Below are positions 16,303 through 26,483 of a stretch of DNA of 50,665 nt, in pieces. Source of the DNA: Planctomycetaceae bacterium (lineage in GTDB: Bacteria; Planctomycetota; Planctomycetia; Pirellulales; Pirellulaceae); assembly GCA_002726245.1 (NCBI GenBank), contig PBSM01000220.1, positions 1 to 50,665 on the forward strand, written 5' to 3'. The first letter of the stretch is position 1; every line of letters begins with the position of its first letter. The position numbers and the translations under genes were made by a program. Below the pieces are notes generated by a model. The model saw only the letters and a list, made by a program, of their open reading frames with translations. It searched no databases and was not told where the DNA came from.

Positions 16303-17739
16303 ATGAAGCCTTCCAAACTCGCCTTCGCACTTCTCGCAATCTCGACACCAACATGCCTACTCGCCGCCGGTCCGTTCCAGGCCACTGGCTTGAAGGTCGG
16401 TGAAGTCACCGATACGACAGCAATCGTCTGGACGCGACTAACGAAGAATGCATCGCGCAATCCGGCTAACGCTCCGATGGTCAAGTTGAATTACGTCGCC
16501 GGGCAGACAGGGCGGCGAGGGCGAATTAAGTCGGTCGAGTACCCAGAGGGCCTGACCGTCGCCGACATCAGCGATGCTGCTCCGGGAACGGCAGGTCGAG
16601 TTCGAGCTCGCTACAAACCGGCGGACGCAGATCAATGGAATGAGACTGAGTGGGCGCTCGTCGATCCCAAACGCGACTTCACGCACCAGTTCACGCTCGC
16701 AAAGCTGAAGCCAAATACGAAGTATGACGTTCGCATCGACGCACTCCGGATCGACGAAGCGGGCCCGTCGCTCGAAGGCAGTTTCAAAACAGCCCCCGCC
16801 GCGGACGATCCGGCTCGCGTTGTCTTCACCGTTTCGACGGGCCAAGCCTACAAAGATACCGACCGTCCCGACGGCTATCAGATCTATCCCACGATGCGAA
16901 AGCTCGATCCAAGCTTCTTCGTGCATACCGGCGACATCATCTATTACGACCGACTCGCCAAGACACCCGGCCTAGCCCGCTATCACTGGCAACGAACGTA
17001 TAGCTTGGCGACTAACGTTGATTTCCACAACAACGTCACCAGCTATTTCATCAAAGACGACCACGACACATGGACGGACGATTGCTGGCCGACCATGAAT
17101 ACGAAGTCCATGTTCGAGTTCACATTCAAACAAGGTTTGGGCATCTTCAAAGAGCAAGTTCCCATGGGCGACTTGACTTACCGGACGCGTCGCTGGGGCA
17201 AGGATCTTCAAATCTGGATGGTCGAAGGCCGCGACTATCGCAGCCCGAACAACATGCCCGATGGGCCGGACAAGACGATCTGGGGAGCCGAACAGATAGC
17301 ATGGCTCAAGCGAACGGTGAAAGAATCTGATGCGGCCTTCAAAGTTCTTATCAGTCCCACGCCGATCGTAGGCCCTGACCGAGATAATAAGCGCGACAAC
17401 CATTCCAACAAGGACTTCACGGTGGAAGGCGACAAGGTGCGGGAATTCATCGCGGCTCAGAAGAACATGGTGGTCGTCTGCGGCGATCGGCATTGGCAAT
17501 ACATGTCGATCCACCCCCAAACCGGTGTCCGCGAGTATTCCTGCGGCCCGGCGAGCGACAAGCACGCAGGTGGATGGAAGCAATCCGATTACCGCGAAGA
17601 CTATCACCGCTTTCTAAAAGTCGCCGGCGGCTTCCTCTCCGCCACTGCCGAGCGACAGGACGGCAAACCAACCCTGAATTTTCGATACCATAGCGTCGAT
17701 GGCGATGTTCGATTCGAAGATCGGCTAGAGGCGGAGTAA
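16303..17739 (+). CDS. PhoD-like alkaline phosphatase
   Basis: A 478-residue secreted metallophosphatase. The start at 16303 gives a signal peptide (MKPSKLAFALLAISTPTCLLAA); an apparent extension to 16261 would begin inside the palindrome. A fibronectin-like N-terminal domain (ATGLKVGEVTDTTAIVWTRLT) precedes the PhoD catalytic domain, with TGDIIYYDR near 218, IKDDHDTWTDD near 260, and VVCGDRHWQYMS near 400 supplying metal ligands. PhoD enzymes are Ca/Fe-dependent phosphomonoesterases or phosphodiesterases used to obtain phosphate. No Pho-box-like operator was recognised upstream. Confidence 0.85.
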   Translation: MKPSKLAFALLAISTPTCLLAAGPFQATGLKVGEVTDTTAIVWTRLTKNASRNPANAPMVKLNYVAGQTGRRGRIKSVEYPEGLTVADISDAAPGTAGRVRARYKPADADQWNETEWALVDPKRDFTHQFTLAKLKPNTKYDVRIDALRIDEAGPSLEGSFKTAPAADDPARVVFTVSTGQAYKDTDRPDGYQIYPTMRKLDPSFFVHTGDIIYYDRLAKTPGLARYHWQRTYSLATNVDFHNNVTSYFIKDDHDTWTDDCWPTMNTKSMFEFTFKQGLGIFKEQVPMGDLTYRTRRWGKDLQIWMVEGRDYRSPNNMPDGPDKTIWGAEQIAWLKRTVKESDAAFKVLISPTPIVGPDRDNKRDNHSNKDFTVEGDKVREFIAAQKNMVVVCGDRHWQYMSIHPQTGVREYSCGPASDKHAGGWKQSDYREDYHRFLKVAGGFLSATAERQDGKPTLNFRYHSVDGDVRFEDRLEAE

Positions 17740-17791
17740 GACAACCTGACATCGTTTCGCTTTAGGCTTGGGACGTTCAGCACTTCGGCTG

Positions 17792-17851
17792 CCACTGCTG
17801 GCTGGCCCGGCGGTACTTGATCAGGAAATCACTGCTGGGCAAGCCAGCAGT
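17792..17851. repeat. Paired CTGCTGG palindromes
   Basis: Two related small palindromes lie in the 195-bp gap. At 17831-17851 ACTGCTGG and CCAGCAGT flank a 5-nt loop perfectly; at about 17794-17814 a degenerate copy (ACTGCTGG ... CCGGCGGT) has the same layout. Both look like members of a short palindromic repeat family. The rest of 17740-17934 shows nothing else, apart from a probable AGGA ribosome site just before 17935. Confidence 0.6.
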
Positions 17852-17934
17852 AGCATCCGACGTTTCAACTAGCGTCTCCAACAGCGTATCGGTCGCAATA
17901 GATAGACGACATTTCCATCAACAGGACTCCACAT

Positions 17935-20900
17935 ATGCACCTTACGCGCCTCATCGTTGTCTCCATGGCTCTCTTAGCAACGCTGAGCAGTCATACGATC
18001 CTGCGCTCTGACGACGCTCAATCTCGCAACGAATCTGCTGCTGAATGCAAGCAGAAGAAGCGAAACGCTAGACGGAACAACAAGCCTGCGCCGCCGCAGC
18101 CAAAGGTTGTTGACGCGAAGAACACGCTGACTGGCAAACCGGCTCCACCGCGCGATCCGGCTCTCGAGCGTTACGGAATCTATGAGCAAACCGCGCCGCG
18201 CGCTGCGATGACCGAGCCCGTCGTCACAAGCTTGCCTTTGAAGCTTCGCAAGGGGGACCGCATCGCGTTGATCGGCAACACACTCCTCGAACGCTCTCAG
18301 CTATTCGGGCACATCGAAGCGTTGCTGCATCAGCGTTTCCCGGCACACCAGCTCATTGTGCGTAACTTAGCGTGGCCTGCTGACAGCACCGACCTCCAGC
18401 CCCGCCCCGATAACTTCGCCGACATCGAGCAACATCTCACGCACGAGAAGGCAGACGTCATCTTTGCTGCGTTTGGTTTTAACGAATCGTTTGCAGGCAG
18501 CAGCGGGATCGATGCGTTCAAGGAATCACTCTCGACATTCCTGCAAAAGATCAAGTCAAAGGCGTTTAACGACGAATCGGCTCCGCGAATTGTATTGGTA
18601 TCGCCGATCGCCAATGAGAATATCGAAGGCGTTCCGGCGGCTGACATGAACAACGAGAACATCGAAGTGTATGTCACCGCCATGAGCCACATCGCGGCCC
18701 GGGAGCGAGTCGGCTTTGCCAACGTCTTCGCAGACACAAAGGAAACTCTTCGCAGTCCCGACTCCGATCTCACGCTCAACGGTGCTCATCTGACCGAAGA
18801 TGGTTACGCGATGTTCGCTCGATTCTTGTATCGGCGACTTTTCGGCGAAGATCCGCGACGCATCGACGAGACGCTACGGCAAGCAATCATTGATAAGAAC
18901 CGCCAATACGCGCGCCGCTATCGCCCGTTGAACACGTTCTATTACACAGGCGGGCGGAACAAGAGTTACGGTTATCTCGACTTCCTGCCGGCAATGCGGA
19001 ACTTCGACATCATGACCGAGAACCGTGATCAACGAATTCACTTCATTGCGATGGGCAAGAATATCCCCGAGAAGGTTGATGATTCGAACGTCCTACCGCT
19101 CCCAGAAACGACGGAGAGCCGGGGGGCAAATCGCTGGATCACCGCGGAGGCCGAGTTGAAGGAGTTTACAATCGATCCGCGTTTCGAGGTCAACCTGTTT
19201 GCCGGGGAAGAGGAGTTCCCCGACATTGCCGCTCCGATTCAGATGCGTTGGGATTCGCGCGGTCGTCTTTGGGTCAGTTGCTCGACGACGTACCCACACG
19301 TTTATCCCGGTAACGAGCCGAACGACAAGCTCGTCATCCTTGAAGATACGGACGGCGACGGCAAAGCTGACAAGTCCACCGTGTTTGCAGACGATCTGCA
19401 GATTCCACTTTCCTTCGAGTTCGGCGACGGTGGCGTTTACGTTTCCGAGATGCCTCATCTCACGTTTATCAAGGACACGGACGGTGATGGCAAAGCCGAT
19501 TTGCGGAAGGTCTTGCTCACGGGCTTCGGCACGGAAGACTCGCATCACTCTCTGCATGACTTTGCCTGGACGCCCGACGGAGATTTGATCTTCCGCGAAT
19601 CGATCTTTCATCACTCACAAGTCGAGACGCCTTATGGTCCTATCCGCCAGCAGAACAGCGGCTGGTTCCGCTTTCGACCGGCCAGTCATCGGCTGACGAG
19701 CTTCGGCACCTATCACAGCACGAATCCTTGGGGAGTGACCTTCGACGATTGGGGGCAACATGTCGCGAGCCATCCTATCTACGCCGCGGCCTTTCACTCC
19801 CTCGACCCTCCTTATCCCAAGCAACACCTTAAGCCCGTCGGATTGCAGGCCTATTCCGGAACGTGTGGGCAAGAGTTCATCGACTTCAACACCTTCCCGG
19901 ACGAGTTGCAAGGCGGCTTCATCAAGGTGCGTTATAAACCCACGAACCGCGTCGAGATTCATAAGTGGAACGAAGGGGAGTTCGGATACGACGAGGAGTA
20001 CGTCGGCGATCTGATCTTCTCTTCTAACCTGAGCTTCATTCCCGTTGACCTTCGCTTCGGCCCGCGCGGTGCGATGTATGTCTGCGACTGGTACAACCCG
20101 ATCAAAGGCCACGCACAGTACTCGCTGCGAGACGAGCGCCGCGACCGCCACTCCGGAAGGATCTGGCGGATAACAGCCAAAGCCAAGCCGCTGCAAGATC
20201 CGCCGCGGATCGCCGGCGCAACCATCCCTGGATTACTCGATATCTTGAAGCGTCCCGAATACCGCTATCGCTACTGGGCAAAGCGAGAGTTGCGGGAGGA
20301 AGAGCCGAGCGATGTTAAGCAAACGCTCGACGCATGGGTCGCCGGCCTCGACGAAGCCGATCGTCACTTCCGTCATCATCAGATCGAAGCAATCTGGCTG
20401 TACCGCAACATTGCGGCCGCGAACACCGACCTTCTGCGAGAGCTTCTAAACTGCGACGAGCATCATGCTCGCGCCGCGGCCACTGAGCAATTGCGATACT
20501 GGCACACTGAGATGCCCGATACGATGGAGTTGCTTCGCAACGCAGCCAACGACTCAAACGGCATCGTCCGCATGCAAGCTGCGATCGCGGCAAGTTACAT
20601 AGGTAGCAAAGAGGCACTCGACGCGATGCTTGACGTCCTGAACCATCCTAGCGGCAAGCACGTTTCCTATGCGATCACCTGTGCCCTCAGCTCGCACACG
20701 TTGCGACGCCACTGGGAAAACAATCCCGACTACAACATCGCTCATCTGTTGCGAAAGGCAAGCAGAAGCCAAGAGCTGAAAGAGCCCACGCCGAGTGCTC
20801 AACAAACGCAGTTTGATAGCCAGAAGAATCTGAAGGTCGTAAAGATCTCGTGCGTTCCCGAACGTATGCGTTATACGGTTGATCAGTTCGCCGTCACGGT

Positions 20901-21786
20901 CGGCCAACCCGTAAAGATCGTCTTCACGAATCCCGATGCCACTGACCACAACCTGGTTGTTGTGAAACCCGGCGCGCTGGAAGAAGTCGGAATGGCAGCG
21001 AATGAGATGGCCAAGGATCCTCGCAACGCGAATTCCAACTTCATTCCTAAGGAAAAGCGCAAACTGATCCTTGAAGCCTCGCCGATGATCGGACCAACGC
21101 GCAAGTCGCTCGTCCATGTCCTGAGGTTCAATGCGCCGACCGAGCCCGGCATCTATCCCTTCGTCTGCACGTTTCCCGGCCACTGGGTCATCATGAAGGG
21201 CGACATCGTCGTCGCGGAGGACTTGGCGGACGTCGCATCGATGCTCGCTGCGCGAAAGCCCTCGATCGTGAAGGAATGGAAAATGGAAGACTTCAGCGAT
21301 ATGAAGCTCAAGCACGACGAGCAAACGGTCATGCGCGGCATGCAAGCGTTCGTGAGAGCTCGTTGCAATCAATGTCACGTCGTGAAGGGACACGGAGTCA
21401 ATCTCGGGCCGGATCTGACCGACGTCGCCAAGCGATACAAGGGCATGAAGTTACTCCAGCAACTGCTCGATCCCTCTTCTGAGATCGACAAACAGTATCA
21501 GAACTATCAGTTCTTGATGAGCGATGGCAAAGTGATTTCGGGAGTGATTGTCCAGGACGATCCGAACGAACTGCATGTGGTAGCCAACCTGCTGACTCCG
21601 AATGTCGTGACACGTCTTCGCAAGAAAGACATCGACGAACAAATCATCTCAAAGATCTCGCCGATGCCGAATGGTCTGGCTGACGTACTGAGCAAAGCAG
21701 AAATCGTGAATCTCTTAGCTTCTCTCGAAGCAGGCGGCTATCAGTTACCAGAACATCTGAATAAGAATCATAAGCACGACAACTAA
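17935..21786 (+). CDS. SGNH-like / dehydrogenase propeller / cupredoxin / cytochrome c fusion
   Basis: A 1283-residue secreted multidomain protein of the PVC-type heme-binding (membrane-bound dehydrogenase-like) group. In order: signal peptide; basic Pro-rich linker to about 80; SGNH-like domain about 105-320, where the GDS block reads GNTLLERS and so lacks the normal nucleophile, though GFNES and NGAHLTEDGY remain; a beta-propeller dehydrogenase-like domain about 410-745 with two DTDGDGKAD calcium-type loops; an alpha-helical HEAT-like region about 760-950; a cupredoxin with H1005, C1078, H1083 and M1087 in azurin-like C-x4-H-x3-M spacing; and a cytochrome c with C1144-x-x-C1147-H1148. The layout suggests oxidation of a substrate with electrons passing to type-1 copper and then heme. 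The substrate is unknown. The gene stands alone. Confidence 0.85.
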   Translation: MHLTRLIVVSMALLATLSSHTILRSDDAQSRNESAAECKQKKRNARRNNKPAPPQPKVVDAKNTLTGKPAPPRDPALERYGIYEQTAPRAAMTEPVVTSLPLKLRKGDRIALIGNTLLERSQLFGHIEALLHQRFPAHQLIVRNLAWPADSTDLQPRPDNFADIEQHLTHEKADVIFAAFGFNESFAGSSGIDAFKESLSTFLQKIKSKAFNDESAPRIVLVSPIANENIEGVPAADMNNENIEVYVTAMSHIAARERVGFANVFADTKETLRSPDSDLTLNGAHLTEDGYAMFARFLYRRLFGEDPRRIDETLRQAIIDKNRQYARRYRPLNTFYYTGGRNKSYGYLDFLPAMRNFDIMTENRDQRIHFIAMGKNIPEKVDDSNVLPLPETTESRGANRWITAEAELKEFTIDPRFEVNLFAGEEEFPDIAAPIQMRWDSRGRLWVSCSTTYPHVYPGNEPNDKLVILEDTDGDGKADKSTVFADDLQIPLSFEFGDGGVYVSEMPHLTFIKDTDGDGKADLRKVLLTGFGTEDSHHSLHDFAWTPDGDLIFRESIFHHSQVETPYGPIRQQNSGWFRFRPASHRLTSFGTYHSTNPWGVTFDDWGQHVASHPIYAAAFHSLDPPYPKQHLKPVGLQAYSGTCGQEFIDFNTFPDELQGGFIKVRYKPTNRVEIHKWNEGEFGYDEEYVGDLIFSSNLSFIPVDLRFGPRGAMYVCDWYNPIKGHAQYSLRDERRDRHSGRIWRITAKAKPLQDPPRIAGATIPGLLDILKRPEYRYRYWAKRELREEEPSDVKQTLDAWVAGLDEADRHFRHHQIEAIWLYRNIAAANTDLLRELLNCDEHHARAAATEQLRYWHTEMPDTMELLRNAANDSNGIVRMQAAIAASYIGSKEALDAMLDVLNHPSGKHVSYAITCALSSHTLRRHWENNPDYNIAHLLRKASRSQELKEPTPSAQQTQFDSQKNLKVVKISCVPERMRYTVDQFAVTVGQPVKIVFTNPDATDHNLVVVKPGALEEVGMAANEMAKDPRNANSNFIPKEKRKLILEASPMIGPTRKSLVHVLRFNAPTEPGIYPFVCTFPGHWVIMKGDIVVAEDLADVASMLAARKPSIVKEWKMEDFSDMKLKHDEQTVMRGMQAFVRARCNQCHVVKGHGVNLGPDLTDVAKRYKGMKLLQQLLDPSSEIDKQYQNYQFLMSDGKVISGVIVQDDPNELHVVANLLTPNVVTRLRKKDIDEQIISKISPMPNGLADVLSKAEIVNLLASLEAGGYQLPEHLNKNHKHDN

Positions 21787-21956
21787 CGGTTGGACCTCGC
21801 TAAAACAAATCCAACTGCTTCGGTTGTCCCGGTTCGACTTCACCTAGCCAGTCGGAAACTCAGTCACTTTCCCCCACTTTCGCCTCTTTGTTAGCCTTCG
21901 CTCAGGCCGACCTTCCTACCCTACAGGCGGTCGCCCAGGCCAATTAAGATGGAGGC

Positions 21957-22967
21957 ATGCTCTCAGCCGTCATTCCTGTCTACAACGAAGTAGAAAGCCT
22001 CGCCGAACTCGTTTCGGAAATCGATGAGGTTGCGCGCGAAAACAGCTACGATATCGAAATCGTCTTCGTCGATGATGGGTCAACCGATGGCTCGTGGGCA
22101 GAGATCGAACGTCTTTCGGTAGCCGATCCTCGCATCCGCGGCATTCGCTTCCGCCGCAACTTCGGAAAAGCCGCCGCTTTGGACGCCGGTTTCCAAGAGG
22201 CTCGAGGCGAGTTGGTTTTCACACTCGACGCTGACCTGCAAGATGATCCGCATGAGATTCCAAACTTCCTCGAAGCGATGGAGAACAATCTTGACGTCGT
22301 TAGTGGTTGGAAGAAGGTGCGGCACGACCCTTGGCACAAGGTCGGACCGTCCCGCGTGTTCAATTGGCTCGTCGGCTTTCTAACCGGAGTCCGTCTGCAC
22401 GACCACAACTGCGGTTTCAAATGTTATCGCCGCGAGATCTTCGACGAAGTCAACATTTATGGCGAGCTACATCGTTTCGTGCCGGTCTTAGCCGTGGCGA
22501 AAGGTTGGCAAGTCGGTGAAATCGTCGTCAACCATCGCGCACGCCAATACGGCCATTCGAAGTACGGCGTACGCCGGATCGTCAAAGGCTTCCTCGATCT
22601 TCTGACGGTTTACTTCCTGACTGGCTTCGGCCGCCGGCCGCAACACTTGCTCGGCACGCTCGGCCTGCTCGGTTTCGCGGTTGGCGCCGTCGGCGTTGCT
22701 CTTCTGTCGATGATGTGGATCGTTTCGCGACTCGACGGCATTTCAGAGAACGACCTCCATCTGCATGAGCGAGCGATGTTCTATTATTCGATGGGTGCCT
22801 TGTTGCTTGGCAGTCAGTTCCTATCGGTCGGACTTCTTGCCGAGATGATCACCGCTTTCTATGGCCGCGAATCGGAGCAGTATTCGATCCGCGAACGAAC
22901 CACAGACTCACCGATCGATGGTACGACAACAGAGTCAGACGCGAACGAGGGTTCCGCGGACTCATGA
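21957..22967 (+). CDS. Family 2 glycosyltransferase, polyprenyl-phosphate sugar synthase-like
   Basis: A 336-residue GT2 enzyme. The GT-A domain shows PVYNE at 7-11, DDGSTDGS at 39-46, DADLQDDP at 91-98 (nucleotide-sugar and metal binding) and NCGFKCYRREIF in the acceptor region. Two transmembrane helices follow at about 230-260 and 280-305, as in DPM1/DpgA-like or GtrB-type synthases, which attach a sugar to undecaprenyl or dolichyl phosphate on the inner face of the cytoplasmic membrane. The stop overlaps the start of the next gene as ATGA, so the two are translationally coupled. GGAGG is only 1 nt from the ATG, which is unusually close. Confidence 0.85.
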   Translation: MLSAVIPVYNEVESLAELVSEIDEVARENSYDIEIVFVDDGSTDGSWAEIERLSVADPRIRGIRFRRNFGKAAALDAGFQEARGELVFTLDADLQDDPHEIPNFLEAMENNLDVVSGWKKVRHDPWHKVGPSRVFNWLVGFLTGVRLHDHNCGFKCYRREIFDEVNIYGELHRFVPVLAVAKGWQVGEIVVNHRARQYGHSKYGVRRIVKGFLDLLTVYFLTGFGRRPQHLLGTLGLLGFAVGAVGVALLSMMWIVSRLDGISENDLHLHERAMFYYSMGALLLGSQFLSVGLLAEMITAFYGRESEQYSIRERTTDSPIDGTTTESDANEGSADS

Positions 22968-24550
22968 AGGAACCCACCTCGGATTACTCGTCTCAGCAAC
23001 TTCGCCACCTTTTCTACGCGTTGCTGATTATCACGTCTGCCAGCACGATGGTCGGACGGATTCTCTCGGTCGAATCGAAGAGCGGCAAGACAGCCATGCT
23101 GAGCGCGAACGATCGCAGTCGTTGGTGTACGATCCGTTCGCTCGTCGATCACGGAACCTATGAAATCGATAGTGTCATCAAACGCAAGACCGATTGGTAC
23201 ACCATCGATATGGTTCGTCATAAAGGCGACGACGGGCGCGAACATTACTATTCGAGCAAGCCGCCGCTGCTACCAACGCTACTTGCCGCCGAGTATTGGT
23301 TGATGAAGAACGTGCTTGGGGCCGGATTAACGGACAGCCCGTTCTATGTCACCCGTACGATGCTTATCGTGTCGAATGTTCTTCCACTGGTGCTGTACTT
23401 CGCGCTGCTCTGTTGCCTCGTCGAATCATTAGCCAGCAGCGACTGGACGAAGCTGTTCATCATGGCATGCGCGACATGGGGCACGTTTCTCACCACGTTT
23501 GCGGTAACGCTGAACAACCATCTGCCCGCTGCGGTAAGCGTGCTCATCGCGGTCTATGCAGCTATCGAGATTCTTCATGAAGGCAACAAAGCGATTCATT
23601 GGTTTGTGCTCGCCGGTCTCTTCTCGGCGTTCGTTGTTGCCAACGAATTGCCAGGTCTGGCATTATTCGTGATGTTGCTGGCAGCCTTCCTGTGGATCGC
23701 TCCATGGGAAACCGCGATCGGCTTCGTTCCGGCAGCCGCCGTTGTCGCGATTGCTTTCTTCGTGACGACCTACATCGGCCACGGTAGTCTGCGTCCGCCG
23801 TATGCGCACCGCGGTGATGGCGACGTCCTCGCAAGCGTCTCGGCGGCACAAAGAGAGGCGGTCTTGCATAATGAAGCCAATGAAGAGTTCAGGAACGAGT
23901 TGTCTGCCGCCGGTATCGAGTTAAGCGTTGCCGCGACACTAGCACCAACCACAACTTCGGGACGCTGGAACCTCTTCGATCCTGCCACCGAGGATCGCTA
24001 TGTCGTCTGGAACACGAACAACGGCTTCGATATCCGCGAGTGGGATCATTGGTACGAGTACGAAGGCAGCTACTGGACGCCCGAGTCGAAGAAGGGTGTG
24101 GATAAGGGTGAGCCTTCAAAGGCTGTTTACGCGTTCCACACATTGCTTGGGCATCGCGGCGTCTTCTCGCTAACGCCAATTTGGTTGTTGAGCTTTGGCG
24201 GGATAGCGATTTGGCTTACGCGCGGCGAACGCTCGCTGCAGACATTCGCGTTGATGGTGCTCACGCTGACGCTGGTCTGCGTTGTCTTCTATACCGTCTT
24301 GCGCGAAGAACATGATCGCAACTACGGCGGTGTGAGCTGTGGGTTTCGTTGGCTCTTTTGGTTCATTCCGCTGTGGCTGATCTGCGCGATCCCCGCCGCG
24401 GACAAGATCGCTGCTAGCCGTTTCGGAAGAATCACAGCTTACCTAATGCTCGCGGTCAGCATCGTCTCCGCCACTTACGCCAGCATGAATCCCTGGTCTC
24501 ATTCGTGGATCTTCGATTATTGGTCGATCCTCGAGTGGATTGCATACTGA
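22964..24550 (+). CDS. Polytopic membrane protein, GT-C-like glycosyltransferase candidate
   Basis: A 528-residue integral membrane protein with roughly ten hydrophobic helices. No family is recognised with certainty, but the first large loop has SANDRSRWCTIRSLVDHGTYEID...TIDMV and YYSSKPPLLPTLLAAEYW, resembling the acidic loop and KPP motif of ArnT/PMT-type (GT39) GT-C enzymes. Coupling to the preceding GT2 gene (ATGA at 22964-22967) supports a two-step process: synthesis of a lipid-linked sugar, then its use on the outer face. A soluble loop of about 120 residues lies at 265-385. The 3' end of this gene is duplicated at 28663-28815, on the far side of the broken ABC operon. Confidence 0.6.
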   Translation: MKEPTSDYSSQQLRHLFYALLIITSASTMVGRILSVESKSGKTAMLSANDRSRWCTIRSLVDHGTYEIDSVIKRKTDWYTIDMVRHKGDDGREHYYSSKPPLLPTLLAAEYWLMKNVLGAGLTDSPFYVTRTMLIVSNVLPLVLYFALLCCLVESLASSDWTKLFIMACATWGTFLTTFAVTLNNHLPAAVSVLIAVYAAIEILHEGNKAIHWFVLAGLFSAFVVANELPGLALFVMLLAAFLWIAPWETAIGFVPAAAVVAIAFFVTTYIGHGSLRPPYAHRGDGDVLASVSAAQREAVLHNEANEEFRNELSAAGIELSVAATLAPTTTSGRWNLFDPATEDRYVVWNTNNGFDIREWDHWYEYEGSYWTPESKKGVDKGEPSKAVYAFHTLLGHRGVFSLTPIWLLSFGGIAIWLTRGERSLQTFALMVLTLTLVCVVFYTVLREEHDRNYGGVSCGFRWLFWFIPLWLICAIPAADKIAASRFGRITAYLMLAVSIVSATYASMNPWSHSWIFDYWSILEWIAY

Positions 24551-24631
24551 GCGTGATGCCTTCTTGCTGAGCGTCTGCCAGTTTTCGGTCGGTTCGCCAA
24601 ACTCAGAAGTGCGTCCGCGGACGAACATTTG
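24405..24631 (+). repeat. Direct repeat copy 1 (3' end of GT-C-like gene plus downstream DNA)
   Basis: This segment covers the last 49 codons of the GT-C-like gene and about 80 bases after its stop. A clearly similar segment occurs at 28663-28897, with scattered substitutions and a 7-base insertion. The match stops close to the end of the broken ABC operon, so the two copies bracket that operon. Confidence 0.85.
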
Positions 24632-24642
24632 TGGCGGCTATT

Positions 24643-26483
24643 CTAACTGTCCGCCTCGCCGTTGCCGTTCATTGGATTGTCGATCCGTACGATGTCCCGC
24701 ATCGACTGCTGGGTGTAGAGGTCGTGATAGCGCCCACGCTGGGCGAGCAGTTCGTGGTGCGTGCCTTGCTCCACGATGCCGCCGCGGTCGATGACCAGAA
24801 TGCGGTCGGCGGCGCGGATGGTGGAAAGGCGATGAGCGATCACGAAGCTGGTACGCCCCTTTAGCACGCGGGAGAGGCCGTGTTGAATTTGGCGTTCGGT
24901 CTCGGTATCGATCGAGGACGTCGCCTCGTCCATCACCAACAACCGCGGCCGCTTTAGCACCGCGCGGGCGAACGAGACGAGCTGTTTTTAGCCGAGGCTG
25001 AGCTGGTTGCCTCCTTCGCCGACGAACGTATCGTAACCGTTTTCGAGCTCCGCAATGAAGTCGTGCGCGCCGGCCAGTTCGGCGGCATCCTCGATTTCCT
25101 CTTGCGCAGCGTCGAGCTTGCCGTAGCGAATGTTCTCGCCAATCGTTCCGCTGAACAGATGCGGCTGCTGCAGGACGATACCGAGATTCGACTGCAACCA
25201 CAGCAAACTGCGATCGCGGTAGGCGATTCCATCGATCAGGATTCGCCCCTCCGTCGGTTCGTAAAAACGGCAGAGCAAATTCACGAGCGTCGATTTACCA
25301 CCGCCGGTCGCCCCGACCAGCGCGATGATCTGCCCTGGATCGACCGACAAACTAAACCCATCCAGAATTGTCGGCCCAGTGCGGTAACGGAAGCCGACCT
25401 TCTCGAACTCGATATGGTCCATCCGATCCGGGTGACCGTCCTCGCCAGTTTCGCGCAGGCGCTTCGCTACATCTTCCGTATCACGCACGTCGGGCACGGC
25501 CTCGACGAGGCTCAAGACGCGCTCGGCGGAGGCTTGGGCCATTTGCAATTCGGCGAACCAGGCGGACATCTCCTGTACCGGCTGAAAGAACAACTGAGCG
25601 TAATACATGAACATCACGACCTCGCCCACCCACAATCCATAGACGGCCACTTGATGACCGCCCCACGCCAGCGACAGCGCGATCGCCACGCTGGCCAGCG
25701 TCAGCACAAGCGGCAGGTAAACCGCGGAAAGCACTGCGTTCTGAATCGAATGGCTTCTCATTTCGTCGGCCAGGCGATCGAAGTCGCCGAGATTCTCCGC
25801 TTCGCGCACGAACACTTTCGACGTGCGTACGCCCACGATGCCCTCGTTGTACGAGGCCGTGAGTTTGGAGTTCGTCTTCCGGACCAGGCGCGAGGTGCGC
25901 AGGATGCGTTTGCGAAAGAAAACGCTAACGCCAAACAGCAGCGGCACCACGCACAGCACGACCAGCGCCAGTCGCCAGTTGTAAACGATCATCACCACGC
26001 TGGTGCCGGCCATCAACATCGTGCCCCAAATGAAATCCATCACGCCTCAGGCCAAAATGTTGGCCAGTCGCTGGCAGTCGGAAGTCAGTCGGGCCATCAG
26101 CCAGCCGACCGATTGGTGTCGTAAAAGCTGAACGAAAGTTGCTGCAGTTGTTCAAACGCGTCGCGGCGAATGTCGTGGCTGACGTGCGTGCGAATCTTTC
26201 CCGCGCAGACGATGAAGCCCCAAATGCAGCAGCAGATGCCCACCGACAGGACGGCGAAGGTCCAGCCGTAAGGGGCCAGGTTGACCTCGGCACCACGTTC
26301 TTCGATGTCGGCGATCAACAGGCCTGTTAGCAGAGGAAAACACAGATCGGTTGCAGCCAGGCCCAGCGCCACAAAGGTGAACGTGATCGACGTGCGGCGA
26401 TAATGCAGCGTGTACCGCAGCAGCTTCTTCCACAGCCGCAGATCGACTTTTGCTTCGTGATCGTCGTCGGACCAGTCACTCAT
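24643..26483 (-). pseudogene. ABC exporter half-transporter, second of pair (inactivated)
   Basis: Joining the frames gives a fused permease-ATPase of the MsbA/ABCB type. It starts MSDWSDDDHEAK at 26483, overlapping the upstream partner's stop as ATGA. Six-helix membrane domain words (FYDTN, then VGWLMARLTSDCQRLANIL), Walker A GATGGGKST, a signature region LSLG and Walker [12 protein letters not shown] are present. Three lesions break it: a frameshift near 26109-26112 that best fits loss of one C, a TGA at 26044-26046 where CGA (Arg) is expected, and a TAA at 24988-24990 where CAA (Gln) is expected, just after the signature motif. The rest of the sequence is well kept, so inactivation looks recent. 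What it exported is unknown. Confidence 0.85.
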
